Of a DNA stretch of 64,000 bases, positions 62,285 through 64,000 are shown piece by piece. Under the pieces are notes generated by a model that was given only the letters and a program-made list of their open reading frames with translations, was not told where the DNA came from and searched no databases. The DNA comes from Megaustenia siamemsis (lineage: Eukaryota > Mollusca > Gastropoda > Stylommatophora > Ariophantidae): the NCBI GenBank assembly GCA_032433765.1, contig JAVIAB010000008.1:40074236-40138235 (forward strand). The letters run 5' to 3'. The first letter of the stretch is position 1; the number at the start of each line of letters is the position of its first letter. The position numbers were made by a program, and so were the translations under genes.

Positions 62285-62456
62285 AGAGTTATATGTGGAA
62301 TATGGTCGGTATTGCGCCCGTGTCGGTTTAGTTTCCCAAAAAAATCCGGTATCCATTTAAGGCTGGGTGAACCTGGGAGCAATCGATCAGGACCGAACCC
62401 GACCTCTTGACCATAGTAATCCAATTCACTAACCACTGAGCTACAGTGGTTCTATT
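62285..62456 (-). mobile_element. SINE-A, reverse, old and tail-truncated
   Basis: GTCGGTATTGCGCCCGTGTC, AAATCCGGTATCCATTTAAG GCTGGG, GAACCCGACCTCTTGACC, TGAGCTACAGTGGTTCT. Several differences from the neighbouring copy. Confidence 0.88.
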
Positions 62457-62469
62457 AAAATAGGTAAAT

Positions 62470-62719
62470 AGTAAAGTACCCCCGTCACGCCATGTGGCGT
62501 ATAGGGAAATATGGTGTTAGTGACCCTATATTTTACAGACCTTCAGCACATGATTTTTGGGGTAATGTGGTCGGTATTACGCCCGTGCTGCTTTACTTTC
62601 CCATAAAAAAATCCGGTACCCATTTAAGGATGGGTGAACCGGAAGCCGTCGGTTGGGATCGAACCCTACCCCTTGTCCTTTGTAGTCCAGTTCACTAACC
62701 ACTGAGCTATCGCGGCTCC
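62470..62719 (-). mobile_element. SINE-A, reverse, young, with target duplication
   Basis: Flanked by perfect 13-bp repeats AAAATAGGTAAAT (62457-62469 and 62720-62732). Complete from tail to head; nearly identical to the 28.3-kb copy. Confidence 0.96.
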
Positions 62720-62732
62720 AAAATAGGTAAAT

Positions 62733-63210
62733 GAATGATTTAAATATCTGGCAACCTCAGCTGGTAGATGTACAACATAAGTGAGATGCAGAATGGCTCA
62801 GGATAAAGCAGATTTCCAAAAAAATGAGGAAGATACTGTCCAAATTCATTTTTGACGAAGGAAAGAAGGAAAAGAGTTCTTAAATGTTATGTAGAGCCAG
62901 TCTTAACATATGAACGTGAATCATGGACAATAGAACAGCAGACAAGGAAATCACTTGAGGCTGTAGAAATGTGGTTTTACAGAAGAATGTTGAGAATACT
63001 ATGGACAATTAAGAAGAGTAATGAAAACGTTCTGAAAGAGGAGTTAATTTTCAATATTAGGAAGAAATAATTGTCATTTTTGGGGGCCATGTAATGAGAA
63101 AGGAACAATTGGAATATGTTGTGACAACCGGAAAAATTAAATGACGAAGAGATAGAGGGAAGCAAAGAGAAAAGATAACAGACAGCTTAAGAGAATTACT
63201 TGGCAGAAAG
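62733..63210 (+). pseudogene. LINE family A RT fragment
   Basis: RCTT.VRCRMAQDKADFQK-like start, RVLKCYVEPVLTYERESWTI, EAVEMWFYRRMLRILWTIKK, FGGHVMRKEQLEYVVTTGKI and SLRELLGRK, then cut by the 68-bp array. Broken by frameshifts near 62850 and 63070. Confidence 0.8.
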
Positions 63211-63617
63211 TTTGCTCATCTGTTGGCTTCCCCTGATGTTATGTTTCATGGTGTTTCTGATATTCCACCAATCCAACGTTTGTTCATCTGTTGGCTTCCC
63301 CTGATGTTATGTTTCATAGTGTTTCTGATATTTCATCAATCCAACGTTTGCACATCTGTTGGCTTCCCCTGATGTTATGTTTCATAGTGTTTCTGATATT
63401 CCACCAATCCAACGTTTGTTCATATGTTGGCTTCCCTGATGTTATGTTTCATAGTGTTTCTGATATTCCATCAATCCAACGTTTGTTCATCTGTTGGCTT
63501 CCACTGCTGTTATGTTGCATAGTGTTTCTGATATTTTATCAATCCAACGTCTGTTCATCTGTTGGCTTCCACTGATGTTATGTTTCATAGTGTTTCTGAT
63601 ATTTCATCAAATCCAAC
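63211..63617. repeat. 68-bp tandem repeat, six copies
   Basis: Unit TGTTCATCTGTTGGCTTCCC, CTGATGTTATGTTTCATAGT, GTTTCTGATATTCCATCAAT, CCAACGTT. It starts inside the LINE A tail. Confidence 0.97.
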
Positions 63618-63734
63618 ACTTTCCGTGGAATACATAAAATATTGTTGTGGTGCTGAACAGCTGGTGGGCAGGAAACGAGTTGAATACAGTGTATGGCGGA
63701 AGTCTTACATAGAAGAACTTAGAGAACGAAAACA

Positions 63735-64000
63735 AACTTTAGAACAACACAAAACTACTGACGTTAGATGAATAAAAAAAATTACTGGCGTTAGAATAAA
63801 CAAGTTTGACATTAGAACAGTACAAAACTAATGACGTTAGAACAAACAAGTTTGACATTAGAACAATACAAAACTACTGACGTTAGATGAATAAAAAAAA
63901 TTACTGGCGTTAGAATAAACAAATTTGACATTAGAACAGTACAAAACTAATGACGTTAGAAAAAAACAAGTTTGACATTAGAACAATACAAAACTACTGA
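63735..64000. repeat. 119-bp tandem repeat running off the window
   Basis: CTACTGACGTTAGATGAATA at 63755 and 63874, and the start of a third copy at 63994. Each unit contains two similar halves with GACGTTAGA and GACATTAGAACA, i.e. about 60-bp sub-units. Confidence 0.93.

Overview
This is animal genomic DNA, almost certainly lophotrochozoan and most likely a gastropod mollusc. The evidence is spliced exons with GT-AG introns, very high repeat load, several tRNA-derived SINE families, many 5'-truncated non-LTR retrotransposon (LINE) tails, long tetranucleotide (GATA) arrays and more than twenty separate minisatellites. By my own summing, tandem repeats occupy roughly 19 kb (about 30 percent). 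There is no bacterial-style gene arrangement, no CRISPR array, no rRNA and no convincing free-standing tRNA gene.

The one gene I can assemble runs on the + strand from about 619 (TATA-like box) to about 16258 (last polyadenylation signal). Four exons (718-856, 6385-6402, 8808-8926, 15608-15859) have matching phases and good splice signals. They give a 175-residue secreted protein with a signal peptide, four cysteines after the signal peptide, two N-glycosylation sequons and a C-terminal domain resembling the H-type lectin fold of gastropod agglutinins. The second exon is an 18-nt micro-exon whose use decides whether residue 53 is a cysteine. The introns (about 5.5, 2.4 and 6.7 kb) are filled with minisatellites of 34, 59, 37, 61, 42 and 30 bp and with LINE debris. 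The 3'UTR region is present in three tandem copies.

Downstream (16.3-51.3 kb) I find no complete gene. The region is a mosaic of LINE 3' ends, SINEs, a hAT transposase C-terminus (about 40.1 kb), simple repeats and about 1.9 kb of unassigned moderately GC-rich sequence (35.76-37.69 kb). I use private names for the LINEs: A (ends in a (TGATGA)-type tail), B (ends in (ATG)n), C, D, E (ends in a GATA-type tail) and R (carries RNase H). Other private names are SINE-A, SINE-B, SINE-C and repeat F. Four SINE-A insertions have clear target-site duplications, two of them inside older LINEs, so SINE-A is among the youngest layers.

From 51.33 to 57.81 kb lies a 6.5-kb satellite-like array of a 47-bp monomer. 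It has a higher-order structure (blocks of about 23, 19 and 23 monomers) and a diverged right edge. The right end (57.9-64 kb) holds LINE R, C and A tails, repeat F, a 1.57-kb 36-bp minisatellite, two adjacent SINE-A copies, a 68-bp array and a 119-bp array that runs off the window. Family names and clade statements come from reading conserved motifs; no database search was possible.
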